Positions 1 through 9,290 of a DNA stretch of 41,159 nucleotides are shown one piece after another (position 1 is the first letter of the stretch; every line of letters starts with the position of its first letter). The DNA lies in the IMG/VR virus record IMGVR_UViG_3300012920_000092, positions 1-41,159 of that record; one strand, 5' to 3'. The translations under genes were made by a program, and so were the position numbers. Source of the DNA: a virus. The notes under the pieces are model-generated. The model was not told where the DNA came from. It did not search any database and worked only from the letters and a program-made list of their open reading frames with translations.

Positions 1-4
1 AAAT

Positions 5-3000
5 ATGAGTATTAATAGGCAACAAAAAAATATAGTCAATCCATATGCCAATGAGGACATTGAGTACGACTATACTACAGATAAACGAAATATTTTTGTA
101 ATAAGCGCTATTCATGAGTGTTATCTGTTTTCTCTTAATTTCCCAACCCAAAACCAGACGCTGAAATTATCGGTAGCAGAACTTCAGGCTCTTGGAGTTG
201 AAAAAAATACTCCAAATCTTACAATAAATGACTTAGATCTCCGGGCATATGCGACGCTCTACCCTCAGAACTGTCGTGCGGTGACTAATGGGGATACGAC
301 AAAACTGGAATCAATAGGGGATCAGTCGGCTAATAATGCTTTGACGGCTCTCGTTGAAAAACTTGAACAAAGAGATCAACTGCATCTTTATACTACTAAT
401 TCATCACCTACCGCAATATTGCCGGAAAATGTTAACGACCTCTCGCCGTCTGGTGCAGCATCCAGACTTATCGCAATTAATAATTTTCATTCTGCAAATT
501 ACAAAAGATTGATTTACAAATCTTTGGAACTAGAGGCTGAGTCATCACTTGATGATTATCAAAGTGTAGAAAATTTATCACTATCTGTTATTCAGAGTTC
601 TTATGTGAACTCAAACAACAGTGTTGACATATATGACTGGAGAGAGAATTGCAAACCAGGACAAGAAACAAATCAGATATATTACAACACGGTTGATGAT
701 AAATTTTATTATACAACAAGAACAGATCAGTTCGCTAGTAAGTTGTATGATTCATCTTTCTGGGGAGAAAATCAAGAAAACATGGGAGATGAAGTTGTAA
801 CAGCTATACAGACTGGTGTCAAACAAATACTAAAGTATACAGGCAGATATTCTCAAGAAAATTTAAACTTTGTCTTATCGCTTGGCTTAGGCGAGTCCAA
901 CGACCTTAACAAAATAAACTTCCTCTCTCATCTTGATATACGCCCAGGGTCTAGGTGGCTTCATGCGGTAAGAATAAGTAGAAAAATTATTGAATCACTT
1001 GAGCAGAATAATGACGCTTATGTTTCTTATGATGATTTTGAATTTGTTCCTTTGCAAAAGGCGCAGATACTTCTTGACCCAGAGAAAAATAAGGCAGCAA
1101 ATAGAAATGTTATAAAAGCATCTAATTTGATCATCAATTTACCAAGCGCAACAAGGGCTCTAAGATACTATCACCAACAAGTCGCAGAAGAAGGTATTCA
1201 TCCAGAAGATATATCTGGAATAAATTTGAGAAGAGTAGCTGCAACAATAGATGGATTTATTGACGACATATCGCTTGTATGTGTCTATAATAAATTTGCA
1301 CTTGACGATGATGACATTATAGAATTCTTTTATACGGAAGAATTTCAACTAGAGTATATCACTCTAAATGGATATCTGATGTCAAGGGGCATTGGTAACA
1401 AAGATTTTTATAACGATGTTGATGATGAAAAGCCAGCAAAAATATTGAACGCCTTTTCAGACTCGACTCCTACTACATTTAGTGTTGTGTATAATAATGA
1501 GTTGATTTATAACGATGCTAGGAATGCTAGCTTGGTTGATTCCAAGCCCTGGCTTGTGTTTTTTCAAGATTATCTTTATCCTACGGTATCATTGTCTGCT
1601 GAAAAAATAAGAAAAAAAGCCGATCAATCAAAAGCTGCGGAAAGAAGAAAAAGAAGAAACAGTCTCTATACCCGTATTACAGAGATTGCGAGAGAAGGAG
1701 AAGATTTCAAAAATTCAGAGGCTGCAAGAAGAAGAGCCATACCTTCTGAAATTGAGAGTTTCTATACTGTGTCTGCTAATCTGGTAGCTACGGGAATTGA
1801 TTGTGATACGGCACAAGCAAAATTACTCAAGGATGCTTTGGGTACTTATATCCAATTTACTAAAAAGAAAGATTTTCGAAACCTTGTTAGACAATTGATA
1901 ATGTCGCTGAGGGATGAAATTGTAAAAGACACAGCCGCACGGAATTATTTAACTACAGCTATTCGCTTTGAAGAAAACCCACAGCAATCACTTAGAGAAA
2001 TTGAGCGCCAAGTAAACCAAGAAATCTTTTGTGGTTTAGATGTCTTAGGGAATGTCATTGAAACAACATTTTTGGATGAAAATGATATGAATCCAAAAAA
2101 TACTGCTGGACCAAGCTTCCCGCTTATAAAAAACTTCAAGGTTGACTTATCAGTACCAAAAGGATATAAAGGAACTTATAAGACTTTATTCGAAACTGAA
2201 AGTGATGTTTTTCAAGCTATAGTCGAAAAAGCGGTTTTAGGATTTATTGAATCACTAATAGCCGGCATAGTGAAGGACGTAATAAACGCCTTTCTCGGAT
2301 GTGGACCAGAAGATGAAACCGCAGAAACTCTAAACGATGCTCTTAGAGATTTGAAATTTGGAGTTCTAGATCTCAACTCTTATCTTGAGGGTATAGACCT
2401 TATTGAAGTAGCAAAAAGCGTAGATCTCGTCAATGTAACGAGAACTAACGTAGATGGAGAAGAACAAGTAACCAAAGAAGATCCAACAAATGTTCAGTTG
2501 ATGACGTTGATATCAGATGTATCCAAAATGTGTACACCCAGAGAGATCGACTTACTTATATTTGGTGCAGCAAACAATGATTTATATCAACTGATCTTAG
2601 AAACCGTTTCGGATGGAGAAGTAAGATTCCCAGTGAATGTGAATGTTGATCCCAACGGAGAAGAACAAACAGAAATAAGAATCATAAATCCAGAAGTCTA
2701 TGACAAGTTTGAATTTACAGCAAATAAAATAAGAGACTTTTTTGCTGCCCTTGGCGATACAATGAGAGAAGAGGGTGTTGAAGAGATTGCTTTACTAAAT
2801 ATATCTCCTACAGATGCTTATTGCACAACAAGAGACCCAGACCTTGGTCTTGATAATATTGGGATTAACCTAAGCGTTGACCAACTTGAGCAACAGTACA
2901 TAAGTATTATCAATTCAAAAAAAGAAAAGATCAGTGCTATGTGTGATCTTTTACAAGATTTGGAAAATATAAAACTAAAAATAGAAGAGTTTATAAACAG

Positions 3001-5548
3001 TATAGGGCTCCCAGAGTGGTACGATAAGATGTTGTCTGCTATACAAACTGTTGGGGATACATTGTTTACAGCCTTTTTTGAATGGATTAATAGTCTTTTT
3101 GGCGAAGAAACAACAAATAATTCATCTGAAATGTTTAATATATACATGACTCGATTTGGTCAAGAGTTGTTCCTTAGTGTAAGGGATATGATATCAAAAA
3201 GGATGATGATTCCAACAATACCACTCTTTTCTGATTATAATAGGTTTGTTTATTATGCACCTTCGATGTCAAGAAACCGTGCTAAAAAACAATCTACACT
3301 GATTCTCCCATACCCTCCTCCCGAAGTAATAGATGATAATTCTTCTTGGTGGTGGGCTGGTTCCTTAGATGATATCCGAGCACGCAAAAAAGATTTTGAA
3401 TCAACATATGCTCTTCGTACAGCACCAGAGACACTGAGGACTAGGCTTCTTAATGTGCCTCGTGATGGAGAGGATGGGTATGATAACTTATATAAGATAC
3501 TAAAAAATTATAAACAAGTATATCATGAAGTATCTTCACCTGATCAATGGATCACTAATAACGCATCAACACAAAGTGCTATCTGCACAATGACGGTTGA
3601 AAGTATTAATCATGATCCAAGAGGTGTTCAAATTGTACGAACTAGAAAAAATCCTAAAACTTTTGAAACAGAAACAAAGATTATCGCAGAATTTGTTCCA
3701 TCGGAAGGAGATCAAGAGCCAGAAGAGCCCTCTGTAGATTATTACAAAATGTTGTCTAATATGAGCAGTCCCGAATCAGGCGGAATATTAGGAGAGGGAC
3801 CAAGAAGAAGAATTATCATGCCCTCTAGACACTCAGAAATAATAACAGCTATAATTAATCTTTCTTTCCACGGTCTGACTTCATATGAAGCCGCCCTCGC
3901 AGTTCCTAATCCGCTTGATACGTTTGGATCGGAAGATGTTACTATATCAAGTGATAATCTCTCTGTATCTAATCCTTCTAATTTTATTGATGAACAATTG
4001 AATTTTATTTTCACCAAAGATGAGGGAAAGATGAGATTCAGAGGTTACATGAAAGGGGTTATTAGTAACTTATATCAAATCAGCGACGAAGAATGTGTTA
4101 ATAATAAAGAAGCAGCAATAGCAACATCCATGGTACTTATGGTTCAAGCTAGACTACAGAGGTTTTTTACAAATGTTGTTTCTTTGGCTTCCCCTTATCC
4201 TAATTGGAATAGCTTTGGAACCAGAAAACTAGTGACAGATTATTTATTTCGAAAGATATATGAGGAATTTGAAATTCGTGGACTGTCTAATTTGATTTTC
4301 GAATACGCAGATGTTTTCAAGAAAGCCTTTGCTGATGAGCCAGATAATAACATAACTCTAGGTGAGTATGATACGCCCCGTGAATTTATAAAACAACTTG
4401 TTGAGCAAGTCTATTTGTCGATGCTTAAGAAGGCTTCTGACAGTGTTTATTCTAGTATAATCCATAGCCCTTATTCTAGATCAAAGCAAATGCCCAGATA
4501 TGAAAGACTGTTGAAAAAGTTTTATGCCCAACTTCTTGAAGCGATAGACGACGGAGAAACATTTGGACTGCAAAATATACAAGAAACAGCAGAATTTATC
4601 AGAAATGAAATACTTGACGAGAACGGAAACCCTACAGAGACCGGGTTTTATTATGGCAACTACTATTACCCTATGGGATTGTTTATTGGACTATATTTGA
4701 TAACTCAGGATAGTTTAGTAAATGTTTCTAGAAACTTTGGAAGAACCCACTATACCGGATTATCTCAGGAAGCATCTTATGATGATGCCTTTTTATCAGC
4801 AGTTTCAGAACAGGATGTTACTAAATTCACATCACAACTAGTAGGCTTGCCGGTAAATCTTATTCGACGAGGTTCTGGCGTTGGTATGCCAGATGTAGCT
4901 TACACTTACTATTCAAGGGCAGGCATAGCTAATAGGCTCAAGGAACTTTCGGTACTAACTGGAATAGAAAGAGAGAGTTTTATACCACACTTGCAATACT
5001 TCCTAGACAAGAGGCAGGCAGAATTATTGGTACTTGAGCAAACTATTAAAGATCAAACTAAAGAATTCGCTCTTATAGTAGCAAGAGATCAACAGGACAA
5101 CTCCCTACCTGGCGATCAATTCTTTTTCTTGGCTTACCAAGAATCTATTCCTAAAGTTGCAGATAATATACAATCAAATAGAATTGTAATAGATTTTATA
5201 TCAAAAGTTTTAGATGGCTCTTTGTTGCCTATTGAGCAAGTTCTATTATCATCGTTATCTTGGTTTTCTCTGAATGATCAAAGTGTGGCTTTATTACAAA
5301 ATTCATATAACCAGTTTTTTGAAAGCAAAATAATACCAGATGGCACTATTATAGAAATTCATCTTGGGATCAACGATGATCCCGGTTTTCAACAATTTTT
5401 TACAGATAGACCTGAAGAATATGGCTTGAAAGGGTATACTAGTGTCACAGGAGTTATCAATAAGTTCATATCTTATGTAAATAAAGCTTACGAATCAGAT
5501 AATTACGAAGCGCTTTTGAAGGAAAGATCAGAATTGCAACAAATATAG
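5..5548 (+). CDS. Very large virion-region protein of unknown function (start uncertain)
   Basis: The reading frame has 1,847 codons and is open to the left edge. Only four bases precede the ATG and no in-frame stop is visible, so the true start could be upstream. I recognise no domain. Visible features are a lysine/arginine-rich stretch near residues 538-555, a hydrophobic amphipathic segment at about 742-766 (VLGFIESLIAGIVKD) and another at about 1003-1035 (MLSAIQTVGDTLFTAFFEW). There is no signal peptide. It sits 13 bases before the gp25 gene at the head of the structural run, so a tail or baseplate role is the simplest inference. A tape-measure protein is possible but less likely, because long uniform coiled coils are not obvious. 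The existence of the gene is very likely; its function is open. Confidence 0.85.
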   Translation: MSINRQQKNIVNPYANEDIEYDYTTDKRNIFVISAIHECYLFSLNFPTQNQTLKLSVAELQALGVEKNTPNLTINDLDLRAYATLYPQNCRAVTNGDTTKLESIGDQSANNALTALVEKLEQRDQLHLYTTNSSPTAILPENVNDLSPSGAASRLIAINNFHSANYKRLIYKSLELEAESSLDDYQSVENLSLSVIQSSYVNSNNSVDIYDWRENCKPGQETNQIYYNTVDDKFYYTTRTDQFASKLYDSSFWGENQENMGDEVVTAIQTGVKQILKYTGRYSQENLNFVLSLGLGESNDLNKINFLSHLDIRPGSRWLHAVRISRKIIESLEQNNDAYVSYDDFEFVPLQKAQILLDPEKNKAANRNVIKASNLIINLPSATRALRYYHQQVAEEGIHPEDISGINLRRVAATIDGFIDDISLVCVYNKFALDDDDIIEFFYTEEFQLEYITLNGYLMSRGIGNKDFYNDVDDEKPAKILNAFSDSTPTTFSVVYNNELIYNDARNASLVDSKPWLVFFQDYLYPTVSLSAEKIRKKADQSKAAERRKRRNSLYTRITEIAREGEDFKNSEAARRRAIPSEIESFYTVSANLVATGIDCDTAQAKLLKDALGTYIQFTKKKDFRNLVRQLIMSLRDEIVKDTAARNYLTTAIRFEENPQQSLREIERQVNQEIFCGLDVLGNVIETTFLDENDMNPKNTAGPSFPLIKNFKVDLSVPKGYKGTYKTLFETESDVFQAIVEKAVLGFIESLIAGIVKDVINAFLGCGPEDETAETLNDALRDLKFGVLDLNSYLEGIDLIEVAKSVDLVNVTRTNVDGEEQVTKEDPTNVQLMTLISDVSKMCTPREIDLLIFGAANNDLYQLILETVSDGEVRFPVNVNVDPNGEEQTEIRIINPEVYDKFEFTANKIRDFFAALGDTMREEGVEEIALLNISPTDAYCTTRDPDLGLDNIGINLSVDQLEQQYISIINSKKEKISAMCDLLQDLENIKLKIEEFINSIGLPEWYDKMLSAIQTVGDTLFTAFFEWINSLFGEETTNNSSEMFNIYMTRFGQELFLSVRDMISKRMMIPTIPLFSDYNRFVYYAPSMSRNRAKKQSTLILPYPPPEVIDDNSSWWWAGSLDDIRARKKDFESTYALRTAPETLRTRLLNVPRDGEDGYDNLYKILKNYKQVYHEVSSPDQWITNNASTQSAICTMTVESINHDPRGVQIVRTRKNPKTFETETKIIAEFVPSEGDQEPEEPSVDYYKMLSNMSSPESGGILGEGPRRRIIMPSRHSEIITAIINLSFHGLTSYEAALAVPNPLDTFGSEDVTISSDNLSVSNPSNFIDEQLNFIFTKDEGKMRFRGYMKGVISNLYQISDEECVNNKEAAIATSMVLMVQARLQRFFTNVVSLASPYPNWNSFGTRKLVTDYLFRKIYEEFEIRGLSNLIFEYADVFKKAFADEPDNNITLGEYDTPREFIKQLVEQVYLSMLKKASDSVYSSIIHSPYSRSKQMPRYERLLKKFYAQLLEAIDDGETFGLQNIQETAEFIRNEILDENGNPTETGFYYGNYYYPMGLFIGLYLITQDSLVNVSRNFGRTHYTGLSQEASYDDAFLSAVSEQDVTKFTSQLVGLPVNLIRRGSGVGMPDVAYTYYSRAGIANRLKELSVLTGIERESFIPHLQYFLDKRQAELLVLEQTIKDQTKEFALIVARDQQDNSLPGDQFFFLAYQESIPKVADNIQSNRIVIDFISKVLDGSLLPIEQVLLSSLSWFSLNDQSVALLQNSYNQFFESKIIPDGTIIEIHLGINDDPGFQQFFTDRPEEYGLKGYTSVTGVINKFISYVNKAYESDNYEALLKERSELQQI

Positions 5549-5561
5549 GAACATAAACACG

Positions 5562-5966
5562 ATGACAAAAAGACAGGGCATTTCTCCAAAATTACCGCTA
5601 ACTTACGACCCAGTAGATGGACCTTACCGCCTGAATCGAACCCTTGGAGAGACAATAAAACAGAATTATAAGAACTTAGTATTGACAATGCCAGGTGAGA
5701 GAGTCATGATTCCAGACTTTGGCGTTGGGTTGTATGGATTTTTATTCGAAAATGTGAACGACCGAAGAATGGACGAACTCATGGTCAGAATCACCGAACA
5801 AACACAGAGATATATGCCAATGGTGAACCTTATTTCTGTAGACTTTGTAACTTCCGATGAGGATCCAACTCTGGCGTTCAACGAAGTAAGGGTGTCTATT
5901 AGGTATAATATTTTACCTCTTGATGAAGAAGACGAACTAATAATAACATCAACCATGACTACTTAA
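5562..5966 (+). CDS. Baseplate wedge protein, GPW/gp25 family
   Basis: This 134-residue product fits the GPW/gp25 family in size and sequence. These proteins sit at the inner edge of the contractile-tail baseplate wedge and contact the sheath. The family core is visible at about residues 43-68: NLVLTMPGERVMIPDFGVGL followed by a YGFLFEN segment, the usual 'll.T.pGErv..p.fG.gl..flFe' pattern. The C-terminal half (VRVSIRYNI) supplies the expected beta strand. The family was once called lysozyme-like, but no catalytic residues support enzymatic activity here. The gene lies directly before the gp6-like gene, the order expected for a T4-type baseplate operon. This is one of the firmest calls in the window. 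Confidence 0.93.
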   Translation: MTKRQGISPKLPLTYDPVDGPYRLNRTLGETIKQNYKNLVLTMPGERVMIPDFGVGLYGFLFENVNDRRMDELMVRITEQTQRYMPMVNLISVDFVTSDEDPTLAFNEVRVSIRYNILPLDEEDELIITSTMTT

Positions 5967-5983
5967 TGGACGAGGGTTTATAA

Positions 5984-7777
5984 ATGGCAAAAAGACCAAT
6001 CAATTATACTAGTAGAGATTATGAGTCGATTCGAGAAGATCTCGTAAACTACGCAGAAAGATATTACCCAACAACTTTCAAGGATTTTTCAGAGGCTTCC
6101 TTTGGTTCTATGATGCTTGATTTAGTAGCTTATGTTGGAGACCAGCTATCATTTTATGCAGACTTTCAAGCAAACGAAAGTTTTCTTGATAGCGCTATAT
6201 CATACGATAATGTCAATCGATTGTCTAATGCTATGGGATATAAGACACCTGGCGCAGCAAAGTCAACAGGGATGGTTGCATTTTATATTATTGTACCAGC
6301 CAGTCCTAATAGTAGAGGACCAGATCTAAATTATTTCCCAATCCTTCAAAGAGGTAGCTTACTGTCTTCTAAGACAGGTGCTGTCTTTACTCTCATAGAA
6401 AACGTAGATTTTACAGATCCAGATAATGAAGTGACAGTTGCTCGTGTTGATAACGCAACAGGCAACCCCACATTCTTCGCTGTAAAGGCTTATGGACAAG
6501 TGGTGTCTGGACAACGTCGCCAACAAACAGAGGCAGTATCAAGTTACACAAGATTCTTAAGAATACAGGTTGATGACTCGAATATAAGTGAGATTCTTTC
6601 GGTAAAAGATAACCAAGGTAATGAATATTATGAGGTTGATTATCTTACACAAGATGTTATAATAAAGGAATTCCAAAACACCTCAGATAATAGGCAGGTG
6701 GTTCCATTTATAATGAAATTGCAGCCCGTACCAAGAAGATTTATCACAGAGTTTACAGCAGATGGTGATACCTTTATCCAGTTTGGGTATGGATCTGAGA
6801 ATAATCTTACAACAGATGTAGTTGCTGATCCTGCTGATGTAGTGCTGAATGTTAACGGCAGAACTCATGTAACAGATCAGACTTTCGACCCTAGTAATCT
6901 AATACAAACAGATAAGTTTGGCGTTGTGCCTTCCAATACAACCCTGACTATTGAATACACCGCAAACACTGCTGATGAAATCAATTTAGCAGTTGACGGC
7001 ATAAATGAAGTCCTTACGCCTCTGTTCTCTTTCAAAGATCAGGCGTCTTTGAATCAGGAGTCTTTAGTGTCTGTTATTTCTTCTATCGAAGCTGAAAATG
7101 AAGATCCAATCTTGGGAGACACATCGATCCCTACGGCAGAAGAAATAAGAGAAAGAGCCTTCGGGACGTTTGCTGCCCAGAACCGAGCAGTAACACGGGT
7201 TGATTATATAAACCTAATTTACAGAATGCCATCTAAGTTTGGCAAGGTAAAGCGAGCAAATGTTGTTCGTGATGTGGATTCTCTAAAAAGAAATCTAAAT
7301 GTTTATCTTCTATCTGAAAATTCTAATGGTGATCTTATTGAACCAAACACCTCACTGAAGGAGAATTGTGCTGTTTGGTTGAACAAATATAGAATGATCA
7401 ATGACACTATAGATGTTTTGGGTGGAAAAGTAATAAACATAGGAATAAAATTCAAAGTATTACCAGAGTTAGATGTCAACAGGTTTGAACTTTTAGATAC
7501 CTGTATCCAAAAACTAAAAGATGAATTTATCAATATCAAGTTCAACATCGGCGAAGCAATATACATCTCAGAGATATATAAACTATTGAATGAGGTCCCT
7601 GGTGTCGTTGATACTACCGAGGTAGAATTATTTAATAGAGTTGGTGGGGTTTACAGTAACTATGTTTATGATGTAGACTCTAATCTGTCTGATGACGGAA
7701 GATTCCTCCTTCTTCCAGAAGATGCCGCTGCTGAGGTTCTTCTGCCAGACCTTGATATCGTGGGGGCTGTGACATAA
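5984..7777 (+). CDS. Baseplate wedge protein, gp6 / baseplate J-like
   Basis: The product has 597 residues. The N-terminus (INYTSRDYESIREDL, then FKDFSEASFGSMMLDLVAYV and GDQLSFYADFQANESFL) is the hallmark of T4 gp6 and baseplate-J proteins, which form the wedge ring around the central hub and drive the conformational change at sheath contraction. A later segment near residue 390 (EEIRERAFGTFAAQNRAVT, then DYINLIYRMP) is the second conserved block of the family. The C-terminal part (about 480-560) has the short alternating strands typical of baseplate J. It follows gp25 by 17 bases and is followed one base later by the next gene, so it is translated as part of a compact structural operon. Length is close to T4 gp6. 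Confidence 0.92.
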   Translation: MAKRPINYTSRDYESIREDLVNYAERYYPTTFKDFSEASFGSMMLDLVAYVGDQLSFYADFQANESFLDSAISYDNVNRLSNAMGYKTPGAAKSTGMVAFYIIVPASPNSRGPDLNYFPILQRGSLLSSKTGAVFTLIENVDFTDPDNEVTVARVDNATGNPTFFAVKAYGQVVSGQRRQQTEAVSSYTRFLRIQVDDSNISEILSVKDNQGNEYYEVDYLTQDVIIKEFQNTSDNRQVVPFIMKLQPVPRRFITEFTADGDTFIQFGYGSENNLTTDVVADPADVVLNVNGRTHVTDQTFDPSNLIQTDKFGVVPSNTTLTIEYTANTADEINLAVDGINEVLTPLFSFKDQASLNQESLVSVISSIEAENEDPILGDTSIPTAEEIRERAFGTFAAQNRAVTRVDYINLIYRMPSKFGKVKRANVVRDVDSLKRNLNVYLLSENSNGDLIEPNTSLKENCAVWLNKYRMINDTIDVLGGKVINIGIKFKVLPELDVNRFELLDTCIQKLKDEFINIKFNIGEAIYISEIYKLLNEVPGVVDTTEVELFNRVGGVYSNYVYDVDSNLSDDGRFLLLPEDAAAEVLLPDLDIVGAVT

Positions 7778-7778
7778 A

Positions 7779-9290
7779 ATGGGCATAAAAAAATATTACG
7801 CTAGTAAAGATAACACAATCTCAAACGCCTACAAGAATAATCTTATAACAAGAGGCACGGGATCCAACATGGGTGCTTCTGATATTTTGGAAGTTTTCCT
7901 TATTCACGGGCAGACTTCGACATCCCTAACTTTAGCTGCCTCAGAGGCTAATGCCAATGCATCAGAACAGAGTCGTGTTTTGGTACAATTCCCAATAGAT
8001 GATATTATCGCCGATATGGCATCGGGGGAACTTCCTTCAACTGCCGCTGAAATCAAATTTCAACTCAACCTGTATAATGCTCCACACGGAGACACGACAC
8101 CTTTAGATTACACTTTGGACGTTCAGTCTTTGTCTGCTGAATGGAATGAAGGTCGTGGGCTAGATATGGAAAATTATACAGATATGGGCACGTCAAACTG
8201 GCTAAAAAGAAGTTCAGGAAATGACTGGACAAAACCTGGCGGGGATGTTATTGCAGATGCTGCAACGAAGAAAACAAAAGCATTTGACACAGGTTTAGAA
8301 AATCTTTCTCTAGATGTATCCGATAATGTTTCTAGGTGGATTGCCGGGACAGATACAAATTATGGATTCTTGATTAAGAATATTGATGCAGCCATCTCAG
8401 GGTCTCAATCTCTTTACACAAAAAGATTCTTCTCTAGAACAAGTGAGTTTTTTCATTATCGACCAGTACTTGAAGCTCGTTGGGATTCTACAAGAAAAGA
8501 CAACAGAGGTAATTTTTATTTGAGCAGTAGTGTTGCTAGTGCTGCTGATAACTTGAATACACTATTTTTATACAACATAGTCAAAGGGCAACTCAAAGAA
8601 ATACCAGACCTTGACAGTCACAGATTGTCTGTAGAGATATATTCTGGAAGCACTGCCCCTGCTGGAGACGCCTTATCTGTTAAGGATAAGACTGGATCAA
8701 CCGTAACCAGTGTGAAAGCTGGACGATTAGAAGAAAACGGTGCAGTTGTTACCGGCATATACACAGCCTCGTTTGCATCCACCAGTGCTTTAGACACGGT
8801 CTTCGATGTTTGGCACACGGGCTCTGGCGGAACAAGAAAGAACTTTTATACAGGATCTTACACTCCGATCACAGTGGAGACAACAGATAATCTGTATTCA
8901 GAGGAATATATTACATCTATAACAAATCTTGAAGATTCATATACTCAAGGACAAGTTCCAACTCTTAGGGTTTTCGCTAGAAATAAAAATTGGCAACCAA
9001 ACATTTATACAGTTGCCACAGCAGATACAGAACCGGATATCATTGAAGATTCTTACTACCGAATACATCGTGTTGCGGATAATCTTGAGGTCATTCCTTT
9101 CGGCACAGGCAGTGCCAATAATAACTTCAGCAGATTGTCTTATGATGTGAGCGGTAGTTATTTTGATTTGGACACATCTTGCCTAGAGCCAGGATATGCA
9201 TATGGAATTACATTTGCATACTATTTACAGGGTAAGTATGTTGAGCAGCCAGAGGTGTTCAAATTCAAGATAAAAGAAGAAGATAAATGA
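7779..9290 (+). CDS. DNRLRE-domain-like virion protein
   Basis: The product has 503 residues. The N-terminal ~210 residues resemble the DNRLRE / CBM-like beta-sandwich found on secreted and virion surface proteins. Seen are an early DNTISNAY, SRVLVQFPIDDI, a strand-rich segment (EIKFQLNLYNA), a YTLDVQSLSAEWNEG strand with the usual 'W.Eg' turn, and a closing LSLDVSDNVSRWIAGT / YGFLIKN pair. The remaining ~290 residues are strand-rich Ser/Thr/Gly sequence without a recognised family. Such domains usually mediate protein or carbohydrate contacts, so a tail-surface component is likely. The gene starts one base after the gp6 stop, and its stop overlaps the next start (ATGA). Confidence 0.8.
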   Translation: MGIKKYYASKDNTISNAYKNNLITRGTGSNMGASDILEVFLIHGQTSTSLTLAASEANANASEQSRVLVQFPIDDIIADMASGELPSTAAEIKFQLNLYNAPHGDTTPLDYTLDVQSLSAEWNEGRGLDMENYTDMGTSNWLKRSSGNDWTKPGGDVIADAATKKTKAFDTGLENLSLDVSDNVSRWIAGTDTNYGFLIKNIDAAISGSQSLYTKRFFSRTSEFFHYRPVLEARWDSTRKDNRGNFYLSSSVASAADNLNTLFLYNIVKGQLKEIPDLDSHRLSVEIYSGSTAPAGDALSVKDKTGSTVTSVKAGRLEENGAVVTGIYTASFASTSALDTVFDVWHTGSGGTRKNFYTGSYTPITVETTDNLYSEEYITSITNLEDSYTQGQVPTLRVFARNKNWQPNIYTVATADTEPDIIEDSYYRIHRVADNLEVIPFGTGSANNNFSRLSYDVSGSYFDLDTSCLEPGYAYGITFAYYLQGKYVEQPEVFKFKIKEEDK

